Numbered from the stretch's first letter, positions 34,725-43,775 are shown. The stretch is 64,000 nt of DNA from JAJTFA01 sp051715425 (GCA_051715425.1 JBPXJS010000002.1:372001-436000), one strand, 5' to 3'. A program made the numbers and translations. Notes: generated from the letters alone by a model not told the origin.

Positions 34725-34785
34725 TAGATCTTTGACATAGGGCGTTTTGTTTACAAAATACTTAAACACAAGACGCGCCTATGTC
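34725..34785 (+). promoter_or_regulatory. boxA-like motif and start-codon-sequestering hairpin
   Basis: The leader reads TAGATCTTTGACA (34725-34737), close to the rRNA boxA type (TCTTTGA) and to a -7 element (GATCTTTG). GACATAGG plus GCGT (34734-34745) pairs with ACGC, a bulged G, and CCTATGTC (34773-34785). The second arm contains the ATG at 34781, so the fold would hide the start codon. An inner hairpin TTTTGT/ACAAAA lies at 34745-34758. Confidence 0.55.
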
Positions 34786-35014
34786 TAAAATCTACACTGC
34801 AACCGATCTTACACGTTACATTTACAGAGAAACCACCCAACAGGAAAACATAGACATACTGAATCAGATGCAGTATGATATGGACCTGAAAGAGGAGTTT
34901 GAAATGCAACTTGCTGCCGTTTTAATGTTGAGCGAGGCAGAGCTCGATCCTAACCCCACTTCGGTGAGTTTAATTCTGGAACATTCCTTTAAACACCATG
35001 AAGTGCCTAATTAG
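34781..35014 (+). CDS. Small soluble protein, unknown function
   Basis: 77 residues, acidic, mostly helical by eye: TATDLTRYIYRETTQQENIDIL, then YDMDLKEEFEMQLAAVLMLSEAELDPNPTSVSLILEH. No cysteine, signal peptide or membrane helix. I do not recognise a family, although short proteins of this look are common in Bacteroidota. It is a single-gene transcription unit: its own leader with hairpin, then a strong terminator ten bases past the stop. Lying 113 bases after an ECF sigma factor, it could regulate it, but there is no direct evidence for an anti-sigma role. Confidence 0.7.
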   Translation: MSKIYTATDLTRYIYRETTQQENIDILNQMQYDMDLKEEFEMQLAAVLMLSEAELDPNPTSVSLILEHSFKHHEVPN

Positions 35015-35023
35015 CCAATGACT

Positions 35024-35054
35024 TAAAGCGCCTTTCGGGGCGCTTATTTTTTTT
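35024..35054 (+). terminator. Terminator of the 77-codon gene
   Basis: TAAAGCGCC (35024-35032) pairs with GGCGCTTA (35039-35046) around TTTCGG-type loop bases and is followed by eight T. The -7 element of the next gene begins four bases later. Confidence 0.88.
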
Positions 35055-35057
35055 ATG

Positions 35058-35065
35058 TACTTTTG
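35058..35065 (+). promoter_or_regulatory. -7 element of the M20 amidohydrolase gene, leaderless layout
   Basis: TACTTTTG matches TAnnTTTG exactly and ends five bases before the ATG at 35071. The T-run of the preceding terminator ends at 35054, so any -33 contact would fall in the terminator stem. The transcript would start at or next to the start codon. Confidence 0.5.
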
Positions 35066-35070
35066 GCATT

Positions 35071-36258
35071 ATGGAAATCCAACACCAGATTAAAAAACTT
35101 GCAGGGCAGTTTCTTCCTGAAATTACCGAAATGCGCAGGTTTATACATCAACATCCTGAACTCTCTTTTGAAGAATACCAAACACAGGCTTATGTGAGAA
35201 AACAACTGGAAGCTATTGGTATAACCGAAATAACAGCAAAAGCCAACACGGGGCTGGTTGCGCTCATCAAAGGTAAAAATCCGGATAAGAAAGTGGTTGC
35301 ACTTAGGGCTGATATGGATGCGTTGCCTATTTTGGAACAAAATGATGTTCCTTATAAATCTAAAAATAGCGGAGTCATGCATGCCTGCGGGCATGATGTT
35401 CACAGCAGTTGTTTGTTGGGCGCGGCAAAAATATTGCATCAGTTAAAGGATCAGTTTGAGGGTACCATAAAGTTGATATTTCAACCGGGAGAGGAAAAAC
35501 TTCCCGGAGGAGCTTCTCTGATGATTAAAGATGGAGCATTGCAAAACCCTGTGCCTGCTTCAATTGTGGGGCAGCACGTGATGCCTTTGCTCCCTGCCGG
35601 TAAGGTAGGTTTCCGTCAGGGATTATATATGGCATCAACTGATGAATTATATGTAAAGGTTATCGGCAAAGGTGGCCATGGAGCCATGCCTCAGTTAAAT
35701 ATAGATCCGGTGCTGATAGCCGCACATATCATCACCTCCCTTCAACAGATTGTGAGCAGAAATGCCCAACCAATTATTCCTTCTGTATTGTCATTTGGTA
35801 AAGTGGTGGCCAACGGGGCTACCAATATTATTCCTGATGAGGTGTATATGGAAGGTACATTCAGAACATTGGATGAAACCTGGAGGGCCAATGCCCACAC
35901 CCGGATGAAAAAAATGGCAGAAGGCATTGCAGAAAGTATGGGTGGCCGCTGCGAATTTGAAATAAGAAAAGGATACCCGTTTTTGAAAAACGATATACCA
36001 CTAACCGGCCGTGCAAAAGAGGCTGCCATAGCTTATCTCGGCAAAGAAAATGTGGTGGATCTGGATATATGGATGGCAGCCGAAGATTTTTCCTATTACT
36101 CTCAGGAAATGCCCGCCTGTTTCTATCGCCTTGGCACCCGCAATGAGGCCAGAGGTATTATTTCTTCTGTACATACCCCAACTTTTGATATTGATGAATC
36201 TGCTCTGGAAACCGGTATGGGCTTAATGGCGTGGATTACATTTAAGGAACTGAGCTAA
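35071..36258 (+). CDS. M20-family amidohydrolase (N-acyl-amino acid / hippurate type)
   Basis: 395 residues. The di-metal site is visible in ALRADMDALPILEQN, VMHACGHDVHSSCLLGAA (His and Asp ligands), and KLIFQPGEEKLPGGASLM (Glu-Glu). The dimerisation domain runs from about 180 to 300 (KGGHGAMPQLNIDPVLIAA). A late WMAAEDFSYYSQEMP provides another ligand region. These cytoplasmic enzymes remove acyl groups from amino acids, or act on N-acetyldiaminopimelate in some species. Substrate is unassigned. The gene is monocistronic by position. Confidence 0.9.
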   Translation: MEIQHQIKKLAGQFLPEITEMRRFIHQHPELSFEEYQTQAYVRKQLEAIGITEITAKANTGLVALIKGKNPDKKVVALRADMDALPILEQNDVPYKSKNSGVMHACGHDVHSSCLLGAAKILHQLKDQFEGTIKLIFQPGEEKLPGGASLMIKDGALQNPVPASIVGQHVMPLLPAGKVGFRQGLYMASTDELYVKVIGKGGHGAMPQLNIDPVLIAAHIITSLQQIVSRNAQPIIPSVLSFGKVVANGATNIIPDEVYMEGTFRTLDETWRANAHTRMKKMAEGIAESMGGRCEFEIRKGYPFLKNDIPLTGRAKEAAIAYLGKENVVDLDIWMAAEDFSYYSQEMPACFYRLGTRNEARGIISSVHTPTFDIDESALETGMGLMAWITFKELS

Positions 36259-36348
36259 CCTTTTTTTCAAAGCCACACAAAAGCAAAATGATTGGTTAAT
36301 ACAACGGGTATGATTACCTTGCATACAAGCCTATTTACGAGATAATAA

Positions 36349-38496
36349 ATGAATTCCATAAACCATACCTGGAGCTTTTCAACCGTTGGTGGTGTAAAAC
36401 GGGTTAACCTCGAATCCGGAGAAGATTTAAAACACCTTGATCAACTGGATCAGAAATTGTGGACAGCTTTAAGTTGTCCGGTTGATGGTCTTGAAATAGA
36501 TGCCCGCACCCTGCAGCTTATTGATAAGGATAATGACGGACAAATAAGGGTTCCCGAAATCATAGTAGCAGTAAAATGGGTTACAGCATTGCTAAAAAAC
36601 AGCAATACCTTGCTGGAACATACTACATCGTTCCCTATTTATGCCATTAATGATGAAACAGAAGAAGGCAAGCACCTCCTTTCTTCAGCCCGCATTGTAC
36701 TCAAAAACCTTGGTAAAGGGGAAGAGGAATATTTAACCGTAGAAGAAACAACTGATACCATTCGGATTTTTACAGGCACCGCATTTAACGGAGATGGGGT
36801 GATTACGGAAGATTCAACAGACCAGGCAGAACTGAAGACCATTATTCAAGAGATCATCTCTTGCTTGGGGTACGTTCAGGACAGGGGCGGGAAACCAGGT
36901 ATTAACGAAGAACTGCTTCATCAGTTTTTTACCCAGGTGGAAAATAATGTGGCATGGGTTGAGCAAACGGAAACAAATTCAGGAATTCTTTTTTTAGGAA
37001 ACGAAACGGAAAGTGCTTATCAAAGCTTCGAGGCGGTGCGTTCTAAAATCGAAGATTATTTTATCAGGTGCAGATTGGCCGCATTTGATGCGGATACCAT
37101 TTCTTCACTGAATCAGTTGGAACAGCGGGTAGAAGAAATAAGCAATAAAGACTTATCGCTTTGTATGGATGAAATTGCCGGCTACCCTCTTGCTAAAGCA
37201 GGAGCGGGAAATCCATTATCATTATCAGCAGGAATAAACCCGGCCTGGGAGAAAAAGATGGCCATATTCAGGCAATTGGCATGTATGCCTGTGTTTCCTG
37301 GTAAATCAGTGATAACAGAGGAGGACTGGGGTGTTTTATGCGCCCGTTTTGAACCATACAAAGAGTGGTTAAACTCCAAACAAGGGGCAGCGGTGGAAGG
37401 ATTGGGTTTGCCTTATTTAAAGCAGTTGTTAAGCAACAATATAAAGCCGCAACTGTTGGATTTGATAAACCGTGATAAGGAGCTGGAGAATGAAGCAAAC
37501 GGAATTATTTTGCTCGATCAGTTGGTGCGTTATCACCGTGATCTTTTCAGGCTGCTTCGAAACTTTGTAACGTTTTACGATTTTTATTCTCCTGACTCCA
37601 ATGCCATTTTTCTTGCAGGCACTTTGTATATAGATCAAAGAAGCTGCGACCTGTGTATTAAGGTAAACGATATGGCAAAACACAATAGCATGGTTTCCCT
37701 GAGTGGTATGTACCTGCTTTATTGTGAGTGTACCTCTAAAGCAAATAATGAAAAGATGACGATTGTTGCCGCACTTACCAATGGAGATATAGATAACCTG
37801 GTGGTTGGGCGCAACGCTTTATTTTATGATAAATCAGGCCGCGACTGGGATGCAACTGTAGTTAAGATTGTAGATAATCCCATTAGTATTAAACAGGCTT
37901 TCTGGTCGCCTTACCGCAAGGTAACAAGGTTTATTGAAGCACAGGTGCATAAGTTTGCATCATCGCAGGAAAATAAGGTGGATGGTATGGCTTCAAAGAA
38001 TATAGAAGGATTACCGGCAAAAATAGAAACGGAACAGGCACCCAAAGCGCCTGCACCACCTTTTGATGTAGGTAAATTTGTAGGAATAATAGCCGCCATA
38101 GGATTAGCCATTGGGGCTATCGGTACTGCTATCGCCTCATTTATTTCGGGGTTTTTAGGATTGGTATGGTGGAAAATGCCAATTGCAATGGCCGGTTTGT
38201 TATTGCTTATTTCAGGCCCTTCTATGATTATGGCATACCTTAAACTGCGTAAACGCAACCTGGCTCCATTGCTTGATGCCAACGGTTGGGCCGTTAATGC
38301 AAGAGCCGTTGTTAATATTCAGTTCGGTAATACATTAACACATTTGGCAGAATTACCCAAAGGAGCCAGAATAAACCTGAACGACCCATTTACCAAAAAG
38401 AAGAGGCCAATGCTTCCCTTTTTATTTTTGCTGGCCATCATTGCCGGGATTGTTATTTTTCTTCTGGTAAAATATGGGATTATTCATTTGCATTAA
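36349..38496 (+). CDS. Large membrane-associated protein with EF-hand-like loops, unknown function
   Basis: 715 residues with no family I recognise. The N-terminal half is soluble. It has two Asp-rich loops shaped like EF-hands: IDKDNDGQIRVPEI (about residue 58) and FNGDGVITEDS (about 145). The middle is helical (ELENEANGIILLDQLVRYH). Near the C-terminus lie a Pro/Ala linker (EQAPKAPAPPFD), two or three hydrophobic helices (about 585-635) and a last helix before LVKYGIIHLH. The layout suggests a calcium-responsive soluble domain anchored in the inner membrane. It appears monocistronic; a weak TTG-N20-TACCTTGC element lies upstream. Coding potential is unambiguous, function is not. Confidence 0.85.
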   Translation: MNSINHTWSFSTVGGVKRVNLESGEDLKHLDQLDQKLWTALSCPVDGLEIDARTLQLIDKDNDGQIRVPEIIVAVKWVTALLKNSNTLLEHTTSFPIYAINDETEEGKHLLSSARIVLKNLGKGEEEYLTVEETTDTIRIFTGTAFNGDGVITEDSTDQAELKTIIQEIISCLGYVQDRGGKPGINEELLHQFFTQVENNVAWVEQTETNSGILFLGNETESAYQSFEAVRSKIEDYFIRCRLAAFDADTISSLNQLEQRVEEISNKDLSLCMDEIAGYPLAKAGAGNPLSLSAGINPAWEKKMAIFRQLACMPVFPGKSVITEEDWGVLCARFEPYKEWLNSKQGAAVEGLGLPYLKQLLSNNIKPQLLDLINRDKELENEANGIILLDQLVRYHRDLFRLLRNFVTFYDFYSPDSNAIFLAGTLYIDQRSCDLCIKVNDMAKHNSMVSLSGMYLLYCECTSKANNEKMTIVAALTNGDIDNLVVGRNALFYDKSGRDWDATVVKIVDNPISIKQAFWSPYRKVTRFIEAQVHKFASSQENKVDGMASKNIEGLPAKIETEQAPKAPAPPFDVGKFVGIIAAIGLAIGAIGTAIASFISGFLGLVWWKMPIAMAGLLLLISGPSMIMAYLKLRKRNLAPLLDANGWAVNARAVVNIQFGNTLTHLAELPKGARINLNDPFTKKKRPMLPFLFLLAIIAGIVIFLLVKYGIIHLH

Positions 38497-38499
38497 TCA

Positions 38500-38527
38500 T
38501 TGAATCCGGATGATAGGTTTATATTTG
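38500..38527 (+). promoter_or_regulatory. Promoter of the thioredoxin-fold gene
   Basis: TTG (38500-38502), a 17-base spacer and TATATTTG (38520-38527) match the Bacteroidota consensus exactly, 24 bases before the ATG and just past the preceding stop codon. Confidence 0.75.
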
Positions 38528-38551
38528 AAGAATAATAATTAAAATTGTAAG

Positions 38552-39079
38552 ATGCGTTTAACTAATTTTATAAAACCCGTAATTGTTGTACTGTTTATAA
38601 TTGGCAGTTTTGATTTGTTTAGCCAAACAAGCGCCAGAAAGGAAGGAGAACTTACCTGGTACACCAATATTATGGAGGCACAAACCCTTTCGCAAAAGGT
38701 GAACAAACCCATATTTGCTTTTTTTACCGGCAGCGATTGGTGTGGATGGTGCCACCGTTTGCAACGTAATGTGTTTGCCAAAAAAGAATTTATAGATTGG
38801 GCTAAAAAAAATGTGATCCTGCTTGAGTTGGATTACCCGAGAGGCAAACAATTACCGGCAGACCTGGCTCAGCAAAATGCCGAGTTGCAACAGGTTTTTC
38901 AGGTAAGGGGATTTCCTACCATCTGGATGTTTTTTCTTAATAAAGACTCAGCTACACAAAAATTAAATATTGCGGCTTTAGGCACTTTAGGATACCCACA
39001 GGGTGCAGAACCTGGCAAAGAAGAGGTTCAGTTTATAAAGCAGGCAAATGAAATACTGGCAAGTAAACCTCAGAATTAA
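38552..39079 (+). CDS. Secreted thioredoxin-fold protein
   Basis: 175 residues with an N-terminal signal sequence (IKPVIVVLFIIGSFDLFSQ) and a thioredoxin domain holding the redox motif WCGWCHRLQ within FTGSDWCGWC. FQVRGFPTIWMFFLN contains the cis-proline. The CGWC pair with a following His is the pattern of the thioredoxin-like DUF255/SoxW-type group. It should act in the periplasm on disulfides. It has its own consensus promoter and is convergent with an outer-membrane protein gene. Confidence 0.88.
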   Translation: MRLTNFIKPVIVVLFIIGSFDLFSQTSARKEGELTWYTNIMEAQTLSQKVNKPIFAFFTGSDWCGWCHRLQRNVFAKKEFIDWAKKNVILLELDYPRGKQLPADLAQQNAELQQVFQVRGFPTIWMFFLNKDSATQKLNIAALGTLGYPQGAEPGKEEVQFIKQANEILASKPQN

Positions 39080-39084
39080 GGGGA

Positions 39085-40176
39085 TTAAAATACTTCGGTA
39101 ATATGAAAGTATATGCCACTGTTTCCATTTAAACCCTGTGCATAGTCAACCCGTAAATTGGTTTTTTGGGTTTTATTTAATAAAAACCTTAGCCCTCCGC
39201 CAACAGCAGGATTATAATGCCTGAAAGACTGATCGGGCTCACTAATGGTGTGAATATTTGAAAAAAACACGCCTCCTAACCATTTCCAAAGTTGTTTGCG
39301 GTATTCTGTTTCCAAAGAAAGCAGCGTTTTACCTCTGTAGCGTCCCTGAACATAACCGCGTGTGGCAAAATACCTGCCGGGCATAGGAGTAAGCATATAT
39401 GGTACTTCACCAATAGCCGTTTCACATAATACCCTGTTGGCCCAAACAGATTGTTTGGTATCGCTAAAAGAGAAATAAGTGCGTCCATCTATTCTGATAT
39501 TGGTCCAGTTTTGGGTACTGCCCAGGGCTTTGGGATAGGGGTTAACAGCAAGTTCAAGGTATTTTCCTTTTGCGGCATTTTGTACATTATCCCGGCTATC
39601 ATGTATCAGGTGAATGCCAATTCCTGAAGCTGTATAACCTTTGTTACCTATGGCTTCATCGTTGAAAAAACTGGGTTGAGTAGTTGTATTGGTGTGCATA
39701 TCCCAACTGGTAAACAGCCTGTATTGAAGGCCTGCAAAGTTTTTTGTCTTTCTTATTCTGAACAATAATCTTTCTTCTAATTCTATGGCTTTATAATGCA
39801 CCTGTTCTTTAACGGGTTCCTTGTCTGAAGTTGACGCTCCCAAACCGTATGTATACTCAGGCCAGTTTAAGAACTGGAGTTTGCCCTGCCATATCAGTTT
39901 TTCATGAGCGGCAAAAATCTGGTGGTTGGTTTGAATCATTAATTGCTCATTGGTGGTATACATGGCAAATACCTGGCTGTTGGAGTATCTCGTGGTTGCC
40001 GGATCACCAAGCACATAATTCATATTGCATAATCCGCCAAAACCAAAACCTGTGAATGGATCATATAAAATGACCGGCAGCAGGGTTTTTTCAAATCGTT
40101 TTGTTGTTGTTGAGTCGTGTTGTGCATTTGCGCAAAAAGCGGATACGGTAAAAAGGAATGAAAATAAGTGTTTCAT
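39085..40176 (-). CDS. Outer-membrane beta-barrel protein, BamA/surface-antigen type
   Basis: 363 residues from ATG 40176 (MKHLFSFLFTVSAFCANAQ, signal peptide); an ATG ten codons upstream would precede it with a hydrophobic stretch and is less likely. The rest alternates beta strands: FTGFGFGGLCNMNYVLGD, YTASGIGIHLIHDSRDN, RYFATRGYVQGRYRGKTLLSLETEYRKQLW, and ends with an aromatic-terminated strand (GIYFHITEVF). The HDSRDN turn and final strand resemble the bacterial surface antigen/BamA C-terminal barrel. No POTRA domains are present, so it is a barrel-only member. Confidence 0.78.
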   Translation of the reverse strand: MKHLFSFLFTVSAFCANAQHDSTTTKRFEKTLLPVILYDPFTGFGFGGLCNMNYVLGDPATTRYSNSQVFAMYTTNEQLMIQTNHQIFAAHEKLIWQGKLQFLNWPEYTYGLGASTSDKEPVKEQVHYKAIELEERLLFRIRKTKNFAGLQYRLFTSWDMHTNTTTQPSFFNDEAIGNKGYTASGIGIHLIHDSRDNVQNAAKGKYLELAVNPYPKALGSTQNWTNIRIDGRTYFSFSDTKQSVWANRVLCETAIGEVPYMLTPMPGRYFATRGYVQGRYRGKTLLSLETEYRKQLWKWLGGVFFSNIHTISEPDQSFRHYNPAVGGGLRFLLNKTQKTNLRVDYAQGLNGNSGIYFHITEVF

Positions 40177-40305
40177 ATGGTATAAAATGATGAAACAAAT
40201 CTGCATGCTTTCATGCTAATCATCATTTCTTGTAATGCTTATAATGGTACTCATTGTTGCAGATTAATCAGGTGAGTGAGCCCCTGGTTGCAAAAAATGC
40301 AAATA

Positions 40306-41826
40306 CTATTGCTCCAGGATTTTAAATTCAACTCGCCTGTTCAGCTGTCTGTTTTCATCCGTGTTGTTTTCTGCAATTGGCCTTCCTTCTCCATATCCGC
40401 GGCTCACCAGCCTTAAGGTATGGATGCCTTTGCCTAAAAGATAAAGGTACACAGCCCTGGCTCTTGTTTCGGAAAGAATTAAATTATCCATTTCATTACC
40501 TATATCGTCTGTATGTCCGGAAATTTCAATTTTTATAGTAGGGTTTTTAATAAGCAATTCGGCCAAACGTTCCAACTCCGGATGCGATTCGGCCTTGAGA
40601 TCGGATTTGCCGGTATTAAAAAAGATATTGTTCAAACGGATAATTTGTCCTTTTTCAATGGGCACCATCATCAGGTTTTTGGTAATTTCAGTGTACCCGC
40701 CTTCATTCCTTAAATCGAGATTTACGGAGACAGGTATAAACCCTTCTGCCTTGGCAATTACTCCATAGTTTTTCCCATAAGTAAGAACCAGGTTAAATAT
40801 CCCTCCTGATTGGTAGTTTGCTCTTCCTGCTATTGCTCCTGTTGGCAGTTCTTCATAAGTAATATCTGCCTCAATAGGCTTGCCTGTTTTTGCATTAAAT
40901 ACCCTGCCGTTTACCAAAACAACCGGCTTGGGTTTTGTTGCTTCCGATGTTTTAACTTTAAAAATATCGGCTTTACCTAAGGAGTTTTTATAACTAACAA
41001 GGTATGCTATATTGCCTGATGCCGGCACGGAATAATAACCTTCCCATTCGGTTGAATTCACAGGTGCCCCAAGATTAACCGGTTTGCTCCAGTTTCTCCA
41101 GGTGCTGTCGAGCCTTTTGGTCATATAAATATCATTTAACCCAAGCCCTCCATATCTGTCGCTCGAAAAATAGAGTGTTACCCCATCAGCAGCAAGAAAA
41201 GGAGTGGTTTCATCGGCCGCAGTATTTACAGAGTGCCCTAAGCTTGCCGGTTCACTCCATTTTCCATTGGGTTGAAGAAAGGAAACGTAAAGATTATTTA
41301 CCTTACTGTATTCTTTCTCTGAAAAACTAAGTATCAGCACCCGGTTATCTGCGCCCATACAAGCAGAGGAGTATTCTCCCCGGCATAGTTTGTCAAATTT
41401 TTTAATGTCTAAATATTTGGGTGGCTGCCATTGATTATTGGCCTGCCTGATAATGGAGAAACCGATGCCCCAAAACAACTGATCATCAAAAGCTCCTCCA
41501 ATCAACAGTTGGTTTTCGTCAGGACTTACATTAAAGAGGGTATTGTAATCGCCACGGTTTAACTCTTTGGATGCATGCATTGCTTTGCCCCAGGTTCCGG
41601 TAGAGTCAAGTTCTGCCATCCAGATATCCTGAGAGCCTTCTGTACCATTGTTATTTTCCGGATGATCGGAACGGATAAAATACAGTTTGCGGCCATTGGC
41701 AGAAATAATGGGGTTTAGTTCTGAGTGAGATGTATTTACGTTGGCTCCCAGATTCTCCAGTGTAAGTTGCTGGGAACAGGTGAGTAGGGGAATGAGTAGA
41801 GAGAAGAGTGTTAAAAACGGTTTCAT
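40306..41826 (-). CDS. OmpA-family protein with WD40-like (PD40) repeats
   Basis: 506 residues. The signal peptide ends LLTCSQQ. Residues about 30-300 contain WD40-like TolB-type repeats (ELNPIISANGRKLYFIRSD, TPFLAADGVTLYFSSDRYGG). About 300-385 is a carboxypeptidase-regulatory-like domain (VNGRVFNAKTGKPIEADI). The C-terminus is an OmpA peptidoglycan-binding domain with IEISGHTDDIGNEMDNLILS and LSETRARAVYLYLLGKG. This layout is typical of Bacteroidota cell-envelope proteins, some linked to gliding or T9SS. It lies 12 bases from rsmG and is probably co-transcribed. Confidence 0.9.
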   Translation of the reverse strand: MKPFLTLFSLLIPLLTCSQQLTLENLGANVNTSHSELNPIISANGRKLYFIRSDHPENNNGTEGSQDIWMAELDSTGTWGKAMHASKELNRGDYNTLFNVSPDENQLLIGGAFDDQLFWGIGFSIIRQANNQWQPPKYLDIKKFDKLCRGEYSSACMGADNRVLILSFSEKEYSKVNNLYVSFLQPNGKWSEPASLGHSVNTAADETTPFLAADGVTLYFSSDRYGGLGLNDIYMTKRLDSTWRNWSKPVNLGAPVNSTEWEGYYSVPASGNIAYLVSYKNSLGKADIFKVKTSEATKPKPVVLVNGRVFNAKTGKPIEADITYEELPTGAIAGRANYQSGGIFNLVLTYGKNYGVIAKAEGFIPVSVNLDLRNEGGYTEITKNLMMVPIEKGQIIRLNNIFFNTGKSDLKAESHPELERLAELLIKNPTIKIEISGHTDDIGNEMDNLILSETRARAVYLYLLGKGIHTLRLVSRGYGEGRPIAENNTDENRQLNRRVEFKILEQ

Positions 41827-41837
41827 AGCCGGCCGGG

Positions 41838-42470
41838 TCAGTATATATAAATCAGTTTTTTGGTATCAAAAAAGTCTTCGCTGAACCACTTTTTTAATTC
41901 GGTTTCTTCTATAATTAATTTTTTGTTTAGTTGATGAAGGGCCTTTGCCTCTGCTGCAAGATCACCGCCTTTAAGCAGCAGATAACCGTTGTATTTCTCG
42001 TTGATGCAATGAACCCTCAGCAATTTGTTGGTCCATTTATAAAGCTGATCCATTGGTGCAACAGCCCGGCTTACAATAAAGTCAAATTTCTCTTTTAATT
42101 GTTCTACCCTTCCTACTACAAAATCGGTATTTCGCAATCCGATAATTTCTGAAATATTCTCAGCCACGTGAATTTTTTTTGCTATCGAATCGCATAGCAC
42201 AAAATTGGTTTCTGGAAATAAAATGGCAAGTGGAATACCAGGAAAGCCACCACCGGTGCCAATATCCAACACCCTGGTTCCTGGTTTAAAGTTTATAAAT
42301 TTAGCTATGGCAAGGGAATGAAGAACATGCCTTTCGTATAAGTTTTCAGTGTCCTTTCGGGAGATTACATTAATCTTTTCATTCCATTCGGCATACAGGT
42401 CTTGCAATAACTCAAATTGCTGAATTTGTTCGTTTGATAATAGAGGAAAATAGCGGTGTATGATTTCCAA
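41838..42470 (-). CDS. rsmG: 16S rRNA (guanine527-N7)-methyltransferase
   Basis: 210 residues, a Rossmann-fold methyltransferase of the GidB family. The SAM site is in RVLDIGTGGGFPGIPLAILFP. The N-terminal ELLQDLYAEWNEKINVISRKD and RHVLHSLAIAKF are the conserved rRNA-binding entry, and FDFIVSRAVAPMDQL the active-site region. It methylates G527 of 16S rRNA. It sits between a GT2 glycosyltransferase and an OmpA-type gene with gaps of 15 and 11 bases. Confidence 0.95.
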   Translation of the reverse strand: MEIIHRYFPLLSNEQIQQFELLQDLYAEWNEKINVISRKDTENLYERHVLHSLAIAKFINFKPGTRVLDIGTGGGFPGIPLAILFPETNFVLCDSIAKKIHVAENISEIIGLRNTDFVVGRVEQLKEKFDFIVSRAVAPMDQLYKWTNKLLRVHCINEKYNGYLLLKGGDLAAEAKALHQLNKKLIIEETELKKWFSEDFFDTKKLIYIY

Positions 42471-42485
42471 GTTGATGGTGATTAA

Positions 42486-43616
42486 TTACCAGTGTTTCCT
42501 GTTTCTTGTTAAAAGCCCTTTTGTGCCAAAATAGAGGAGATAAAAAACATATAGAAAATCAAGCAAAGGAATAAACCAAAGGATACTGGTGCACTTAAAC
42601 TTTTTGGCAGCGAAGTAATAAATGATTTCCTGAGATATAAAACGAAGCAGATAACAAGCTACTGCTACCGGCCATAGCCTGATGTTTAACACCAGCAAGG
42701 TAATTAACGATGCATAAAAAAACATCTGGCTGCTGTAATACCAACCAAGTAAACGTTTGTGTTTAGGTTTATAAAATTTACCGGTTGTCATATGCCTTGA
42801 TTTCTGTCGGCTCCATGCACCTGCATTTCTTTTGGGTTCGGTGTACACAAAACTTTCCGGATCTATTTCTATTGCCACATTATTTTCAGTGGCTGCAGTA
42901 TTAATAAACAAATCATCGTCTCCACTCATAATGTGCTGGTGGGTGGCAAAACCTTTGTGTTTAAAAAAGAGGTCTTTTCTGTATGCCAGATTTCTTCCTA
43001 CGCCCATAAATGCATTTTTCATCATGGGCGCACTCAGGTAGAATAAGGCGGTCATAAAAGTTTCAAATCGGATATACAGGTTTAAAAAACCAGAGTATTT
43101 GCGGTATGGGGAAAAACCAAGCACAATGTCTTTTCCAGGTGTAAATCTGCTTTGCATTAAACGGAGCCATTGGTTTGATTGGGGAACACAATCTGCATCG
43201 GTAAATACCAATACGTCATACGAGGCTGCTTTAATGCCAATGGTGAGGGCAAACTTTTTTCCTGTGGGATATTTTTCCTGTTCAATAAGTTGTGATACTT
43301 TCAGGTGTTTATACTGCTGCTGCAGTTCTTCCAGAAAAGCCTGGCTGCCATCCCAGGAGCAATGATTTACAACAATTACTTCAAATTGAGGGTAATCCTG
43401 TTCGAGAATAGATTTCAGGTTTTGCTCCAGATTTTTCAGTTCATTGCGTGCGGCAATAATAATAGATACAGGCTCTGTAGTGCTTTTGCCGGATGGCTGA
43501 GGCTTAAAAAAAGAAATTTTAGCGAATACCCCATAAATATAATACAACTGAACCATCAGGGCAATACCCAAAATGGCAATTAAACCAATACTCAACAAGT
43601 TAAATGACTCCAGCAT
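42486..43616 (-). CDS. Family 2 glycosyltransferase with membrane helices
   Basis: 376 residues. One N-terminal helix (LLSIGLIAILGIALMVQLYY) is followed by a GT-A domain with VSIIIAARNELKNLEQNLKS, VLVFTDADCVPQS (the DxD motif) and MSGDDDLFINTAA. ARRxxKxRHMTTG-type residues (SRQKSRHMTTGKF) resemble the QxxRW-like acceptor motif. Three to four C-terminal helices complete the layout of a processive or lipid-linked sugar transferase at the inner membrane. Donor and product are unknown. It heads a run with rsmG. Confidence 0.88.
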   Translation of the reverse strand: MLESFNLLSIGLIAILGIALMVQLYYIYGVFAKISFFKPQPSGKSTTEPVSIIIAARNELKNLEQNLKSILEQDYPQFEVIVVNHCSWDGSQAFLEELQQQYKHLKVSQLIEQEKYPTGKKFALTIGIKAASYDVLVFTDADCVPQSNQWLRLMQSRFTPGKDIVLGFSPYRKYSGFLNLYIRFETFMTALFYLSAPMMKNAFMGVGRNLAYRKDLFFKHKGFATHQHIMSGDDDLFINTAATENNVAIEIDPESFVYTEPKRNAGAWSRQKSRHMTTGKFYKPKHKRLLGWYYSSQMFFYASLITLLVLNIRLWPVAVACYLLRFISQEIIYYFAAKKFKCTSILWFIPLLDFLYVFYLLYFGTKGLLTRNRKHW

Positions 43617-43775
43617 AACAAGGGCGAAAATAGGAGGCCTTCATAGCTCTAACTAAAAGGAATTTCAACACGGTGTGAAGAAAAGGCGTTTTATTGGACA
43701 GCATAAGGGCTAACTCAAAGAAGAATAAGCCCGGGTATATTAGCTGATACCGTGTTTGTTATCCGGTAAAAAGGG

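Noticed and set aside
34781..35014. Anti-sigma factor for the upstream ECF sigma gene
   Set aside because: No membrane helix, zinc-binding motif or known anti-sigma sequence; only proximity supports it.
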